From Chrysemys picta bellii (taxonomy: Eukaryota > Chordata > Testudines > Emydidae), in contig NC_088809.1 of assembly GCF_011386835.1 (NCBI RefSeq), forward strand, positions 19,188,637 through 19,252,636: 64,000 bases of DNA. The letters run 5' to 3'. Made by a program: the position numbers and the translations under genes. The notes beneath the pieces were generated by a model. It was not told the DNA's origin, did no database searches, and saw only the letters and a list, made by a program, of their open reading frames with translations. This document shows, one piece after another, positions 1 to 13,200 of the stretch. Position 1 is the first letter of the stretch; every line of letters begins with the position of its first letter.

Positions 1-489
1 GGGCAGCTCTGTAATGCTGTAGGACGGCACAAATCTAAACAGATCCAAGGAGGGTGGGGAATTGACCACAGCTCCTAGACTCTGCTGCTGGGGAATGACA
101 CGCCCCTCTCTTTCCTCGAGACCTGCGGCACTATCTGCAAAGCCTCCACCAGGAAAGAATTGTGCAGCAGACAACCTCGCTACTCCGAGTTAGACAACAG
201 CACCATGAAAGGGAGGTCCCAATGACCAGGGACACAGAGCCCATCCACGGACTCCAGGAACTGTCCTTCCCCTCGGCAGGATTGCTTCCACGGCATCCCC
301 GCCACACTGGCTCGCAGCTGATGGAGAAAGCCCTGCTGTGGCAAGCTGGGTAGCCACCACCATCTTTAGCAGAAGAACAGTAGGCCTGGCTCTCTCCCGC
401 GTTAGCCAAACTCCAGTGAAGGCCCACGTATCAGAACGAAAAAGACTAAAGCATCAGACACAAGAGATGCCTTCAAGGCGAATGACAAC
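1..489. other. 3' flank of DTX2, no recognised feature
   Basis: Intergenic sequence downstream of the predicted DTX2 poly(A) site. Short ORFs occur on both strands but none has a recognisable domain, and no clear repeat is seen. Confidence 0.4.
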
Positions 490-1023
490 TCTCCATAGCA
501 ACGCAGCGTTTATTAGGAGCACAGCACATGTATTAAGTCAGCTACCCGGGGACGTGGGGGAGAAAGGACGCACTCGGAAGTGTCTGAGCAGAGCCTCGGT
601 GCATTAGCCAGAGGAGGACAGACATTTCTGGCCACTCGTTGCTGATCCAGAGTACAGCAAGCCGTCCCCCTACGCAGCGAGGGAGCAGGACTGGGACTGC
701 CCGAGTGCTTCGAAAGCGAGTTGATCAGCCACCTAGGGAACACATCCCGAGCATGCCCTGGCTGCAGCAGGAGCGCTCCGGCGTCACGCCCGAGACCCCA
801 GCATCAGGCCCCTTTGCTTATACAAAAATAACCTGCTCTCCAGAAAACAGACTGTACAGAGCACGTGACCCCCAAATCCAATGTTATTGCTCAGAACACG
901 ACAAGTGATTAGAGACAGGAACTTAAGGCAACAGGAATAAGTGCACTAGCCGCCCGCCAGAGGCCTGAGTGGGCATTCGCCGTGCATTGCACAGCCGGGA
1001 CGCGGAGCCGGGACAGAGGCGAG
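490..1023 (-). other. DTX2: DTX2 3' UTR (predicted)
   Basis: Sequence from the TAA to just past the AATAAA at 509-514 carries no conserved ORF or obvious repeat. Cleavage is expected about 10-25 nt after the signal. The extent is inferred from the signal alone. Confidence 0.6.
509..514 (-). terminator. Polyadenylation signal AATAAA for DTX2
   Basis: Canonical AATAAA on the minus strand about 510 nt after the DTX2 stop, followed by a GTTGTC-containing stretch that could serve as the GU-rich downstream element. It is the best-placed signal between the stop codon and the window edge. Confidence 0.6.
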
Positions 1024-1248
1024 TTACTGTCTCAAGCAGGCCTCGGTGACGCCCTGAGCCGCCAGCTCCGCCAGCACGTTGTCCAGGTAGTTGGGGTCGG
1101 GGTAGCCGTGGCCGCTGAGATTGGTGTCCATCTCTGTCTTGTGGTGGATCTCGTTCCACACCACCGTGTTGCTCTCGCCGGTCGTGCTGGAAGTGCCCAC
1201 GGTGAAAATCAGACGCCTCTTCCAGGCCACCCTCAATAGATCCAGGAC
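1024..1248 (-). CDS. DTX2: DTX2 coding exon 9: C-terminal DTC, stop codon
   Basis: 225 nt, 74 codons plus TAA at 1024-1026. Encodes [20 protein letters not shown], then [20 protein letters not shown] and [29 protein letters not shown]. The histidine pair in NEIHHKTEM and the GHGYPD loop belong to the conserved face of the DTC fold that binds ADP-ribose in studied family members. Acceptor is GTCTCTAG|GTC, phase 0. Confidence 0.96.
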   Translation of the reverse strand, partial: VLDLLRVAWKRRLIFTVGTSSTTGESNTVVWNEIHHKTEMDTNLSGHGYPDPNYLDNVLAELAAQGVTEACLRQ

Positions 1249-4200
1249 CTAGAGACGGCAAAGGGGAAAGCTCGATTATCCACCCAAGTCCAGGGCCCAT
1301 TTCCCTCCCTGGAGTTCCCTCCTTTCCAGGCTCTACGGCCACATGGTGGGAGCGCTGCCCAAGTGGTGAAGGCAGCATGGCCTAGTGGTTGGGGCACCAG
1401 GCTGCGAGTCAGGAGTCCTGGGATCTACTCCTGACCTAGCTGGCGCAGATCACGTCCCCTCTCTGGTCCCGAGTTCCCTGGCTGTACAATGCGGGGAAAT
1501 GACACTTAACCCCTTTCGCCCGAGGATCTCAAAGCACTCTGCAAAGGTGGGTAAGTATCAGTATTAATGACCCGCAGCACCAGCAGGCCGACTTCCTTCC
1601 CTCCCAGAGAGGCAGGAGACGCAAGCCCTGCTCCCTCCGGAACCATGCAATATCCTCCATTTCTAGACATGTGTCAATCCTTAACAGTTACCCGTAGAGG
1701 AGACACAAGGAGGGGGCGGTGTCCGGATGAACTCCAGGGGGCAGATTTCTCCAGTGACATAGCTGGTTAAAATCTAACTGATTCCACAGCCTCCCTTATC
1801 AAACTGCTCCCTTACCAAAGGGACCCACCCTGCCAGATACTGAGTGCCAATACCCACTTAACTCAGTGGAAGTCCAAGGCACTCAGACCCTGGCAGAAAA
1901 CACTTCACGCCTCCTACGATCAGGCAGGATGTACCAGCCATGGACTAAGATTGCAAGTCACTTGTGGTTTGCAAACTTAAGAGCCACCACGTGAATTCAG
2001 TTACTGCACAGACAGGGAGTGAGGGCGTGGATCTTGTAAGACTTGAAGTAAGTCCATTCAGCCCCACTGGAAAAAGGCCAGACTCCGGTCAAGCGCCGGT
2101 TACTGGCGCAGTCACCACTTGGATCAGGACTTGCATTACCTTTCTGCCCTTCTCGTTATCGGGAAGGTAACAGTACCGGGGAAAGCCTCTGGCAGTGTAT
2201 GGCATCCCTGGGTTGGGGTGCTCCGGTCCCTGCAACAGATAAAGGCAATCAATCAATTCTGTACCAATGCCGGCTCCTTTCACAGGCTGACGGCACTGAC
2301 TGATTTTTCCAACAACAGGGTGTGTGCAGGAGAACAGAACTGTATAGACCTGCCCCCTCCCTGCTGCACCGAGTCCTGGGAGAGGAGGGGGGGGGGGGTT
2401 TACCCCCACCACGATCCTCCTCCTGTGGCACACCAGGCGGCCTCTCTGCTGCGAGTGAGAGCACAGGCGGACCACCTGGGAGACCTGGGTCCAGCCCAAG
2501 CTTGGTTACTTGCTCAGCTACGTGACCTTGGGCAAGCCATGCCTCAGTTTCCCCATCTGGGAAAGAAGGGTTCATCTCTTCTCAGCATCCTTCCATTGAG
2601 GGTTTTTCTATTCTCACTCGTCACCGTAATATCCGGGCACCTTCCATACTAAGTTAGCAGCGATGGCTAAGTCTCCGGTGGACTTCATGGAATCTCCGGG
2701 GTTTCTCCCTTTCCAAGGTGAAAAAGCCCAACGCTGCTGCTTAGGGCAGGACGCAAGACAGGTGAAAATAGTTCATGGCTACACAAATGCCACATGTCAA
2801 CCAGGCTAAGCAGCCCCCACAAGATATAGTCTCTCAACGGATCATTACGGGAGTGATGAAGCCAGCCTTGTCAGTGCATTCTTAACCATAGGTGTATGAA
2901 TCGAATGCCCCACACAGCACAGAGGTAGTTAGTACATAGATGGATTTACAAGTGTGTTAGCAAGCTCTTTGGAAAAAATGTAGCGCCCAGACCCCCTGGG
3001 ATCTTCCATTAGATAAACCCAAAATTGGGGTAGGTAAGAGGAGTTAAAGACGTAGGACTAGAAGGGACCTCCTGGGTCAGAGGCTAGTCTCCTGCTATCA
3101 ACCCCCATCATATAATCCCAGGCAGAAATTTATCAAGATCCATCTTAAAATTAGTTCTGTTTCTGGCCTCCACTAATCCTACGGGGAGGTTGTTCCGGAA
3201 CCTCACTCCTCTGATGATTCAAAACCTCCTAATTTCCACCCTAAGCTTAGTCATGTTCGGTTTATCCCCATTTGCTCCTCTAGCTTCAAACTCTCCTCCT
3301 CCCTCCCTGTGGTCCATGAGGATCTGAAGCGGTCTAATCCAGGGGTGGGCAAACATTTTGGTCTGAGAGCCACATCGGGGTTCCGAAACTGTATGGAGGG
3401 CCGGGTAGTGAAGGCCGTGTCTCCCCAAAGAGCCTGGCCCCCGCCCCCTATGTACCCCCTCCCACTTTCCACCCCCTGAATGCCCCCCTCAGAACCCCTG
3501 ACCCATCCCCTGATCGCCCCCTCCTGGGACCTCCCGCCCCTAACCGCCCCCCTGGGACCCCACCCCCATCCATCCCCGCCCCGCCCCCTATCCCCCCACC
3601 CCCTGATAGGCGCCCCAGGACCTCCTACCTCATATCCAATACCCCCCACTCCCTGCCCCCTTACCATGCCACTCAGAGCGCCAGGGCTGGCAGCCGCGCC
3701 ACCTGGCTGGAGCCAGCCACACCGCTGCGCAGTCTAGAGCACTGGGGCGGGCTGGCGGCTCTCGCAGCCTCACTGCCTGGTAGGAGCTTGCAGCCCGGCC
3801 GCCCAGAGTGCTGGTGGCACGGCGAGCTGAGGCTGCAGGGGAGGGGGGATAGCAGGGGAGGGGCTGGGGGCTATCCTCCCTGGCCGGGAGCTCAAAGGCC
3901 GGGCAGGACGGTCCCGCTGGCCGGATGTGGCCCACGGGCTGTAGTTTGCCCACCTCTGGTCTAATCCTTTGAAGCCCAATCCAATCTTTTTTTTTTTTTT
4001 TAAACACACACAAGCGTTGTGACATGAGTTCCACCATGGCAGACACTCGCTTTAGTTCATGGTTCTGTTTGTTAGGCGCATGACGACAGAACCTAGATGT
4101 CTCAGCCATAGAGCAGGGCCCGTACAGACAGAACCGGAGCTTACAGCTGCCCACGTACCTGAATTCCCCTGCTAATGGAGTACACGATCTGTATCGTCCC

Positions 4201-7200
4201 ACAGTCCTGGTGGCCGGGAAGGGACTGAGTGAAAGTTGAAACCTCCATCTTCCCTTTCGGCTGAGTGCCGGTCTTTTCACCATAGATGGTTTTACAGGAG
4301 GGGCATTGCAAGCTGCCATCCTGTGGGTGAAAAGGGTCACCGTCAGTGGGATTTCACAACAGTCGTGAGGACACTGGCACTAGTATCTTATTGCCATCCT
4401 GGGCCCTACTCATGGGTCAGGACCCCGCCGTGCTAGGTCTCGTAGGGAAGAGTGGGCCGGGCCGGTGCAGTACCTTGTTCCCGTTGGCGTACATGGCCAG
4501 CACACAGAGCAGGTGGAAAGCGTGCTGGCATTGGGTCAGTTGCCCCACCGCTTCCGGCTTGATTGTCTTGCACTCACAGGCATCACTGTAGCCAGAGGGC
4601 AATGCCAGCTTTTCCATACAGATGATACAGTCCTTGAAACAGAGCAAGAGACGCCATTTACCGTCAGCATCGGGCTGCATGGAACATTCGCTTTGCGGAT
4701 GCATCAGCGTGCCAGAGAGACCATTTAGAAATTATCTTCAGTGGCATTAAAACCCCACTTTGAAGTCTGAGGAAGTCTCTGCCCTCCCCCCCCCCACCCC
4801 CCAGAGCTTTTACCTGTTGGGAAAACACTGATTCTTCTAGTTTGACTTGTCTATCAGTGTGATCTCTAGAGGCCTGTCCCTATAATCTAATAATAAAAGT
4901 ATTTCTACAACACCTCCCATCCTGAAGGATCCCAAAGTCCTATACAGTAACTCCCCACTTAATGTCCTCTCGCTTAACGTTGTGTCGATGTTACGTCCCT
5001 GCTCCGTTACAGAACATGCTTGTTGAAAGTTGTGCTTTGTCCACGGCTGGCAGCCACCCCCCCCCCAAATCAGCTCCCGCCTGCCAGCAGACCCCGCGGA
5101 TCAGCGCCTTCCCCCTCCTCCCCCCCGCCTCCTGCCCACGGCAATCAGCAGGTTTGCGGCGTTCAGGAGGCAGGGGAGGGAGGGGGGAGGCTGCGCACCG
5201 CGTCCTTGCTCCTCCCCCCAGCCTTCTGAACGCCACAAGACAGGTGATTGCTGCATGCAGGAGGTGGGGGGAGGAGGGGGAAGGCGCTGATCTGCGGGGT
5301 CCGCTGGCAGGCGGGAGGTGCTGGGGGGGGGAGAGAAGGGGGTGCGTAGGGGAGCTGGTAGGGGGGGCTGCCAGCCGGTTTAATACTGGTTTTAAATTGC
5401 GTGTTTAAAATGTATATAATGCCTTTTGTCTGACCAAAAAAATGTCCCTGGAACCTACTGCCCCCGCCCCCCATTTACATTAATTCTTATGGGGAAATTG
5501 GATTCACTTAACATCGTTTTGCTTAAAGTCGCATTTTCAGGACCAGAACTACAACGTTAAGTGAAAAGCAACAGAGGGTCCTGTGGCACTTTTAAGACTA
5601 ACAGAAGTATTGGGAGCATAAGCTTTCGTGGGTAAGAACCTCACTTCTTCAGATGCAAATCATCTGAAGAAGTGAGGTTCTTGCATCTGAAGAAGTGAGG
5701 TTCTTGCCCACGAAAGCTTATGCTCCCAATACTTCTGTTAGTCTTAAAAGTGCCACAGGACCCTCTTTGCTTTTTACAGATTCAGACTAACACGGCTACC
5801 CCCCTGATACTTGGAACGTTAAGTGAGGCGTTACCGTACATACCCCCTGAAATCCTACCAACTAATGAGTGCCCAGCCCAAGCGGGGCTAGCCTCGAAAG
5901 GTTACACCCTGGAGTTGTTGGTGAAAGGTGGAGGTGGGGGGACGAGACCGTTTTCGTAGCTACGGGATGAGAGCGCCCTGGAAAGCTGGGCCACCCCAAT
6001 CTGGGAGCGGGGTTTGCTAGCTGGCCTCTGTCCATGAGCAGCCTACTCCTTGACAGATTAAAAGAAGCCAAACCTCTTCGCACTTGAGTATTAGGCTAAA
6101 TAAGGAGGCAGCCTTGTATAACTTCCTATCTGAAGAAGCAGTGTGTATCCCTCCTCAGAGCTCCTGGAGCCAAAGCGGACTCGGGGGCACTGAAATGTAT
6201 TTTGTTAGCTGCTGAGCAAGGCCGTTTTCCCCGGGAGATCTCTGCAGGCAACATGCATTTGAGATGCAAATATTCTGCAGAGAGGTCCCATTGCAGCTGT
6301 CTCCTCCGAGCATTACAGTCTGCACATGGGACCCTCTAAATAAACGTCCCAGCCTTTTGGGGCACTTTTACCAGTCTAAGGTCCCATGTCCGCATCCATC
6401 ACTGCCTCCCATTCGTTTGGGTGCTTCCTAACAGACAGGGAAGTTTGGGCTGCTTCAAACTCTGGCTGTGGTGGAGTCTGGAGAAGCTCCAGTTCACACA
6501 CACCACAGAAAGGCAGAGAGCAGTGGTGTCCTAGGGTAGGAACAGGGACCCTGGAGCATCACTCACATGCGTTGTTCGGTACTGTCTGAGAGCTCAAGGC
6601 AGCGTACAGGCCTTGCAGATACAAGATATTCCAACCAACAGGCCTTTATTGCTGACAAGACCGTTAACAGGGGGTCCATTGGGAAGTCATCTATGGGCCA
6701 GACCCTCAGCTGGTGTGCGTGAGCATAGCGTCCGTGACGTGACCAGCGGAGGATCTGGCGAACAGTCTAAAGAACTGTGTAGGTTTCACACGAGCCTTTC
6801 CCAATATGCAGTAAGGCGGCCTCTTATCCAGCCCACAACTGCTTTCGTTTCTTCCAGTCTTCCCCCCTTTGGGGGAAAACGATGTGGTCAGAGACTCCTG
6901 AGATTCCTCGCACTCACCTCATCAGCGGGGGCTCCTCTCAGCTCTTCCAAGTATTTCCTCACCACCTGCTCAGGCTCGCTGGGGGTCACTGAAGAAAGGG
7001 AGGGAAGAAAGAAAAAGAAAAAAAAAAGACCATAGGGAAATAAAGATTCCAGGAGGTACAACATGAGCGAGAGGCGGCTGAGGAGGGAGGAAAGCGAAGC
7101 AGTGGCAGGCCGGCCTGCCGAGGAAAACGGTTAAGGGTGAGAGTTGGAGCAAGTTAGTTCAGCAGGGGCCATTCTGACCGGTCAGCGCTACTCTACTGAG

Positions 7201-10200
7201 GGCTCAGATGCTACGGGTGCAGGAAATGTGTCCATCTCAAGGCCAAAACAAGGGCCCAGTGCTCACATAGTCAGACGTCCTGCAAAACACAGGCCAGAAA
7301 ATGTCACCCGGTAAATGCCAAAGAGATAAAGAATCGGGTTGCAAAAGCTACCACTGCGCGGGGCGAACAGCCGCGGCTCCGTCTGAAGTCAATGGGAGCT
7401 GCGGATGCTCAGTCACTCTCTAGTCCGCCGATACTTTGCTGTCCTATGCTCTCCCCTCATACTAGACACTGACTCCTTTCAAATACCAGTATTTTGCAGC
7501 CCTGTGTCTCAAGGACCAGACACACTACAATGGTGGAAGTGTGTCATGGATCCTACATCATTAAAAAAAAAAAAAGCATCACACGGACACATACTATACA
7601 GATAGTACATATTTAGTCTGAAAACCATTATCTATATGCACTAGGGCTCTCATACCAAAGAGAGCCGGGCAAAAATCTTAAGTGAAGACACAGCCAAGGT
7701 CAGATCCAGCAATTGTCAAGGTGTTCTCCATATGCCACGAGGCAGCACAAGAGCGTCATAAGTGTCACTGCTGGAGATTGCATTCCTAGCAGGAAAGCAA
7801 ACCCTTCTTTGGAAAGGAAAGGGCCTTTCTTGTGAACGTCTCATGGCTGATCTTGGCCGGCACCTCCCATGGAGCACAAGTCACTGGGGTTTCTAAAATA
7901 AGCGGGTTTCTGAATAAAATGAACACAAGTCTCCAGAATTAACAACTGGGCAGAGGCCCAGCTCCACAAAGGTACTGAGGCATCCCACTGATTCCATGTA
8001 AGTTGTGCCCAGGTACCTTTGAGGATCAGGGCCTGAAATCCTTATGTTGACCGGAGCTCTCCTTAAGCCGAGAGCTGGTGCAAGCGCGTATGCCCCACTG
8101 CGGTCCCAGGGCTTGCCCTTTAACACAGGAATGGATTTCCTCCCTGCTGGTACCTCAGGGCATCCCTCCCTCCCTCCCCACCCACCGCCCTACCCGGACT
8201 CTGGTCTGGGACCACCCTGGGACTGGGGCAGTCCAGTGCTCTTCACTGAGCTCACCTACGTGGCAGAGAACACATAGTGCCACAATGGTGGGCACTGGTC
8301 CATGAGGCTCTGAATGGAGACTTCTGGCCCCCCTCAGGTAGGACATCAAACAGCTGTCAAAGACCAGCTTCTTGCCATTCCAGCATGGGCCGTGGGGCCA
8401 GCCGCTCCAGACCAGCATGCTTATGGTGGCATTTCACCACATTCCTTCCCACAGGTGAAAACCCCCCAGGAGGTTCCCCCACCCCTGCTCTGAAACATCA
8501 TAATAAAATAACAACAACATATGGAAATATATCTATCTCCTAGAACTGGAAGGGACCCTGAAAGGTCATTGAGTCCAGCCCCCTGCCCTCACTAGCAGGA
8601 CCAAGTACTGATTTTGCCCCAGATCCCCAAGTGGCCCCCTCAAGGGCTGAACTCACAACCCTGGGTTTAGCAGGCCAATGCTCAAACCACTGAGCTATCC
8701 CTCCCCATGGGGAGAAGGAGGAAGAATCCCAAGTCATGGTCCTGACCCAGCCCATGTGTAGGAAGAGAATGAACTCCTCCCTTTGTACCCAGGAGATGGG
8801 ATGAACCACCCTCTCCCCCAATGGCAATGCCACCCCCAAACACGCACACAAAGCTCAGGTGGCATTTCGCAGACCACCCCGTGAGCTGCCTGCTGAATGG
8901 GTTTGGCAGAGGGACCTCGGGGCATCCACTGAAATGCAGCTCGAGGGGTCACCTGCTCTAGCAGACATCTTGACCCTGCAATGCAGCACTCAGGGGGGCC
9001 ATAAAGGACAAAGGGGCTCCATTAAGCAGCTCCCTTGCCTCCCAAACGGGTTAGACTGGGATCGCTCCTTGCGGGACGGGGGTGCTCAGGAAGCCCCCAC
9101 CACACAGCTGGGAGCCAAGAACCTGTGACGGGTCCCACAAGCCAGGGGAACGTGGGCCGGTGCCCCTCGCGCTATCACCAGGTGCCACGCGACCCGATGG
9201 CAGGGCGACAAAGCTCCTTACCAGTAACCGTGTCCATCATAGACGCCATCAGGCTCTTCCACCAGCCTGTAAAGGGAAACATTTGCACAATCGACGTTAT
9301 GACTCCACCTAGCAGAGGGCAAAAGAGAGGACTAGTCACTCAGCTGGTCTAGAGCCCTCGGCCACTCCCTCCCCACTCAGCCCTTCTGTAAAGCCGAACA
9401 GACCTACGGACGAGAGGGGGGCCAGAGGGGTGCTGGGTGGGGGAAGAGGAGTGCCATGACAAATGCTATTACCAGTAAGTAATTCTTCCTTGCCCCTTCT
9501 CCTCTTCCTCCATCCCAGCCAGTAAAGCTAGAGGGGCCCACAGGACCGGGCAAAGGCAGCTTTCGGTGAGGAACTCAGGCCTACCACCAGGCAGAGGAGT
9601 TTCAGTGGCTGACGCTCCAGGCCCTTCCACCCAAGAGGACACCATGTTCTCAGTGTCCCTGGAAGGGGACTCTGGGGATCTACGTTGGCTGGCTCGGAGC
9701 GTCCCCGGGTCAGGTTTCCTCAGTTTACTACTCCAAAAGGCATTTCCCTAAGTACCGCAAACATGCCCTATGCACCTCCTGCAGGGTCCCCAAGAGTGAA
9801 GGCTCAATACAGCAGTTCCACCTGGGTGACCCTGTCTTCTTCCAATTCTATCACCCTGTTAACCCCACCACTGTAGAGCGGGATGCAGGCTCTTGGGCTC
9901 AGGTGTGGCCAAGAGCAGTATCTCTAAAGGCAACTCAAACGACCCTACCGCCGATGAACAGGCCAGACTAGGTTCCAGCACTCTCCCTGACAGCTCGGAA
10001 ACGCTAACACGAAAACACAGGAGTTACAACTTATTTTGGTCACTGAAGAGAGCAGTTGTGGTTACACAGGGATTGGGTCTGACGGGCACCATTCCTGCAG
10101 AGTAGAAAGTAGTTTTAGGAAGCGGACAGAAAGGACCATCCACTTTTATGCAAAGGTGACATTCCTTGATCAAGTGGGCAAAGGTTCTGCTGTCTCAGGT

Positions 10201-13200
10201 CCCTCCCTTCGCTCCGGATGTCAGACAAATTGGTCTCTTCAGTTCTTGAAGACCTGGTTTTGGGTCACAAAGAACTCCAGGGGCGCTCGACAGCCAGGAC
10301 AGCTTTCACCCAGAAGACGTGGCTGGATTCAAGGCTACATACTGACCAATGAGAAAGCGTGAATGAATAACCCTTCTGGACAGTGAGAGGGGAAGATGAA
10401 AAGCTACCTTGTCTGGTAAGAAAGATCAACGTGTAACGATTCCATTGCATCTGCCTTCTGGGATTAAGAAAGACCAATTGAAAGGCTACTTTCTGAGGGC
10501 TAATTCGGACTTGCATTGAAGTCAATGGCTAAACTCCCACTAATATCAAAGGGACCAAGATAAAGCCCAAGGCCTGTAGCTCCAGGCAAACCAGTCCCAT
10601 CAAGACAAGAGACCCCCCCGCCCCCGCAGCAGAGTTATGCTAGCAACAAAGAGTTTCTAGCTGATGGTCTGGAACAGAGATTCCTAGATTTTAAAGGCCA
10701 GAAGGGGCCATGACGACCCTCTCATCTGACCTCCTGAAGAGCACAGCACGGAGAACCTCACCCAGTGATAACTGCAGCAAGCCCATAACTTCGGACATGA
10801 AGGAATAAGCACAAGAAACTAAGGTCCAGCCAGGCTCAGGCTCCCCCCTAGCACGAATGGCTGCTGTTTACACCCCCACAGGGCTAGTCCGTGAGGAGCC
10901 TGGTCTTAAGGAAACCCCACTGCACGTTGTGAGACGGGATTGGGGACCAGGAGCTCAGGCCTGTGCCAAGAAATCCCATCCTCACGCTGCCAGCCATCAG
11001 ATTCCCTGAGGTGGAATGCTCGGGGGGGGGGGGGGAGTAGAGGGGAGAGAAGAAGTGAGGGAGATCTTCCTGACTGACCTGACAAGTAGACTCAGGGCCA
11101 GAAAATAGGGTTACCATATTTCCACAATCAAAAAAAGAGGACACGGGGGAGCCCCACCCTAGCCCCGTCTCGCCCCATCCACTCCTTCCCACTTCCCACG
11201 CCTTGACTTCCCACCTCAGAACCCCAACCCCCTCCGCTTCTTGTCCCCTGACTGCCCCCTCCTGAGAACCCCCCACCCTAACTGCCCCCCTAGGACCCTA
11301 CCTGTCCCCTGACTGCCCATGGGTGGCAGGTTTGTAGAAGTTTTGGTGGTGCCCAGAACCCGCCCCCCCCCACCTGCCTAAGGCTCTGGGAGGGGGGTTG
11401 GGTGGGGGGAGGAGGTCTGGGGTGCAGGTCCTGGGCTGGGGATTAGGGTGCAGGAGGGGTGCAGGCTCTGGGACAGAGTTTGGGTGCTGGGTGCAGGCTC
11501 TGGGCTGGGGCAGGGGGTGGGTGTGCAGGAGGGGGTGAGGGGTGCAGGCTCTGGGATGGAGTTTGGGGGTGGGAGGCGGTGCAAAGGGAGGGGATGCAGG
11601 CTTTGGGACGGAGTTTGGGGATAGGAGAGGGTGCAGGGGTGAGGGCTGTGGGTCTGAGGATGAGGGGTTCATGATGCAGGGGGGGCTCACGGATGGAGCA
11701 GAGGATTAGGGTGCGGGGGGGTGAGGGCTGGGGCTGAGGGGTCTGGGGTGTTGGAGAGGCTCAGGGCTAGGGTGGAAGGGCAGGGTAAGGGCAGCCTGCC
11801 TTGCCATTAGTGGATGGGGGGCATTAGGAACCTGGGGCAGCAGACAGCAGTTGCTGCATGGAGCAGGGTAGGAATGTACACAAGCAGGCAGGGGAGAGGG
11901 GCCCGCTGCTTTCTTTCAGCCAGGGACAGAGGGGGGACCCACGGTGGGAGTGGGCGGTGGCAGGTGGAGGCCGGGGCCCACTCCAGGTAGGGCTGGGGGA
12001 GAGACCCAGCTCCAAATATTGCTGGAGCAGGGCCCCCGGCCGTGGATATTGCTGGAGCTCGGGCACCACAAAAGAATATAACCCACCACCCCCCCACCCC
12101 ATATTCACCCCACCACATAGGCCCATCCAACCCTCCCCCTGCTCCCTGACTGCCCCCGGGACTCCCCTTACCATACCCATGCCGGCTCCATGCGTAGGCA
12201 AAACACGCTGCAGGTGGGACTGTTTGTGTAGTTGTGTGGCAGGCAGCGGGAGGGAGGGGGGGAAATCAGGGGAGGGGCTCTGGCTGCTAGAGGCCAATGG
12301 GAGCGACGCAATCAGGCCCAGCCGCCCAATCACCACGCCGCACTCTGCAGGGAAGGGAGGGAGGGGGAAAAATCCCGGACCTTTTAACCTTGTTACCAAT
12401 TGCTCCCGGACGGCTATTTAAAGACACAGAAGCCGGACATGTCCGGGGAATACAGATGGATGGTAACCCTACAGAAAACCATGATGGCCAGAGCCAGCCT
12501 GGGACGGAGCAGATGGCAAGAGCCCTGCCTCAGTTTGCTTCTTACTCTCAGAACAGGAGGAGGGAGGCTGTTCCCAAGGACCTCACTTAGATAATGGCTT
12601 AAAGGGTCTGGCAAAGACGCTTAGCATCTCTGCTTGGCCAGTACAGATGCGATCTAGCTGGGCAGTTTCTGGGCTCATCCCAGAATTAGACCTTGACAAA
12701 CTTAGCACCCCGCTCCAGGGGAGCACAGACAGTCCCATGGACAGGAAGTAGCGGCTTGGCACAGCCACAAGAACTGGGGAATCCCAGGAATTCCCCCCTC
12801 CAGCGGTGGGTACAACTGCCTGTCTCAACAAGCCAAGCCACAATGACCACACAGGGAAGCCTGGGTGGCCAGGCTAAAGCTCATGCTCCTAGAAGGCTGA
12901 GACACCCCACAGAACCCTCCAAGATCCTAACGGAGGAACGCTCGCACTTATCAGCTGGGCCTAGAGGAACCAGAAACCCACCGCAGCACAAACGGATACC
13001 AAGGTCCCCACTCTAGGCAGGTCCATACCTGAGATGGCATCAGGAACCTGTGAAACAGACACTTCAGATGATTTCAATACAAATAGCTCAGAGGCTCCTC
13101 ACCAGAAGCCTGCCTGTGTTAAGGAGCCCTTTTGAAAGAAGGCTCTGTTGCCCCTGTAGATCGCAGCTGGACCCAATTTCTGAAAGGAAGCTGCTTGCAC

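Larger units (their letters stand above)
2230..4158 (-). other. DTX2 intron between exons 7 and 8
   Basis: Holds a SINE fragment at about 2464-2600, roughly 400 nt of unannotated sequence to about 3040, then a CR1 3' fragment split by a GC-rich hAT element (3340-3958) and a poly-T/A run at 3988-4001. Confidence 0.7.
4943..5838. mobile_element. Tigger/mariner-like MITE with TA duplication
   Basis: Ends CAGTAACTCCCCACTTAATG (4945) and, in inverse, AAGTGAGGCGTTACCG (to 5836), with TA on both sides. Subterminal CGCTTAACGTTGT and ACAACGTTAAGTG, and an interior motif of the form CCCCATTTACATTAATTCTTATGG, repeat in reptile copies of this kind. The pogo/Tigger assignment rests on the TIR style and the TA site. 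Interior holds a large GC-rich palindrome and a later Penelope-like insertion. Confidence 0.65.
4633..6917 (-). other. DTX2 intron between exons 5 and 6
   Basis: Contains a SINE 3' remnant near 4885-4940, a Tigger-like DNA element (4945-5836) with a Penelope-like insertion inside it, and about 1 kb (5840-6917) with no recognised feature. Confidence 0.7.

Noticed and set aside
3630..4340. 236-codon open frame on the minus strand
   Set aside because: It overlaps DTX2 exon 7 in another frame, then runs through poly-T and the GC-rich hAT element. No domain.
5565..5814. Palindromic insertion read as a classical MITE
   Set aside because: Arms are unequal, ends are not symmetric TIRs and the duplication is 12 bp. 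A Penelope-like insertion fits better.
8630..8706. tRNA gene suggested by A- and B-box matches
   Set aside because: It cannot form a complete cloverleaf and continues into a SINE body and CR1 tail.
11298..12421. Long Pro- or Gly-rich open frames in the 11-12 kb region
   Set aside because: Products of G-rich tandem repeats within a transposon.
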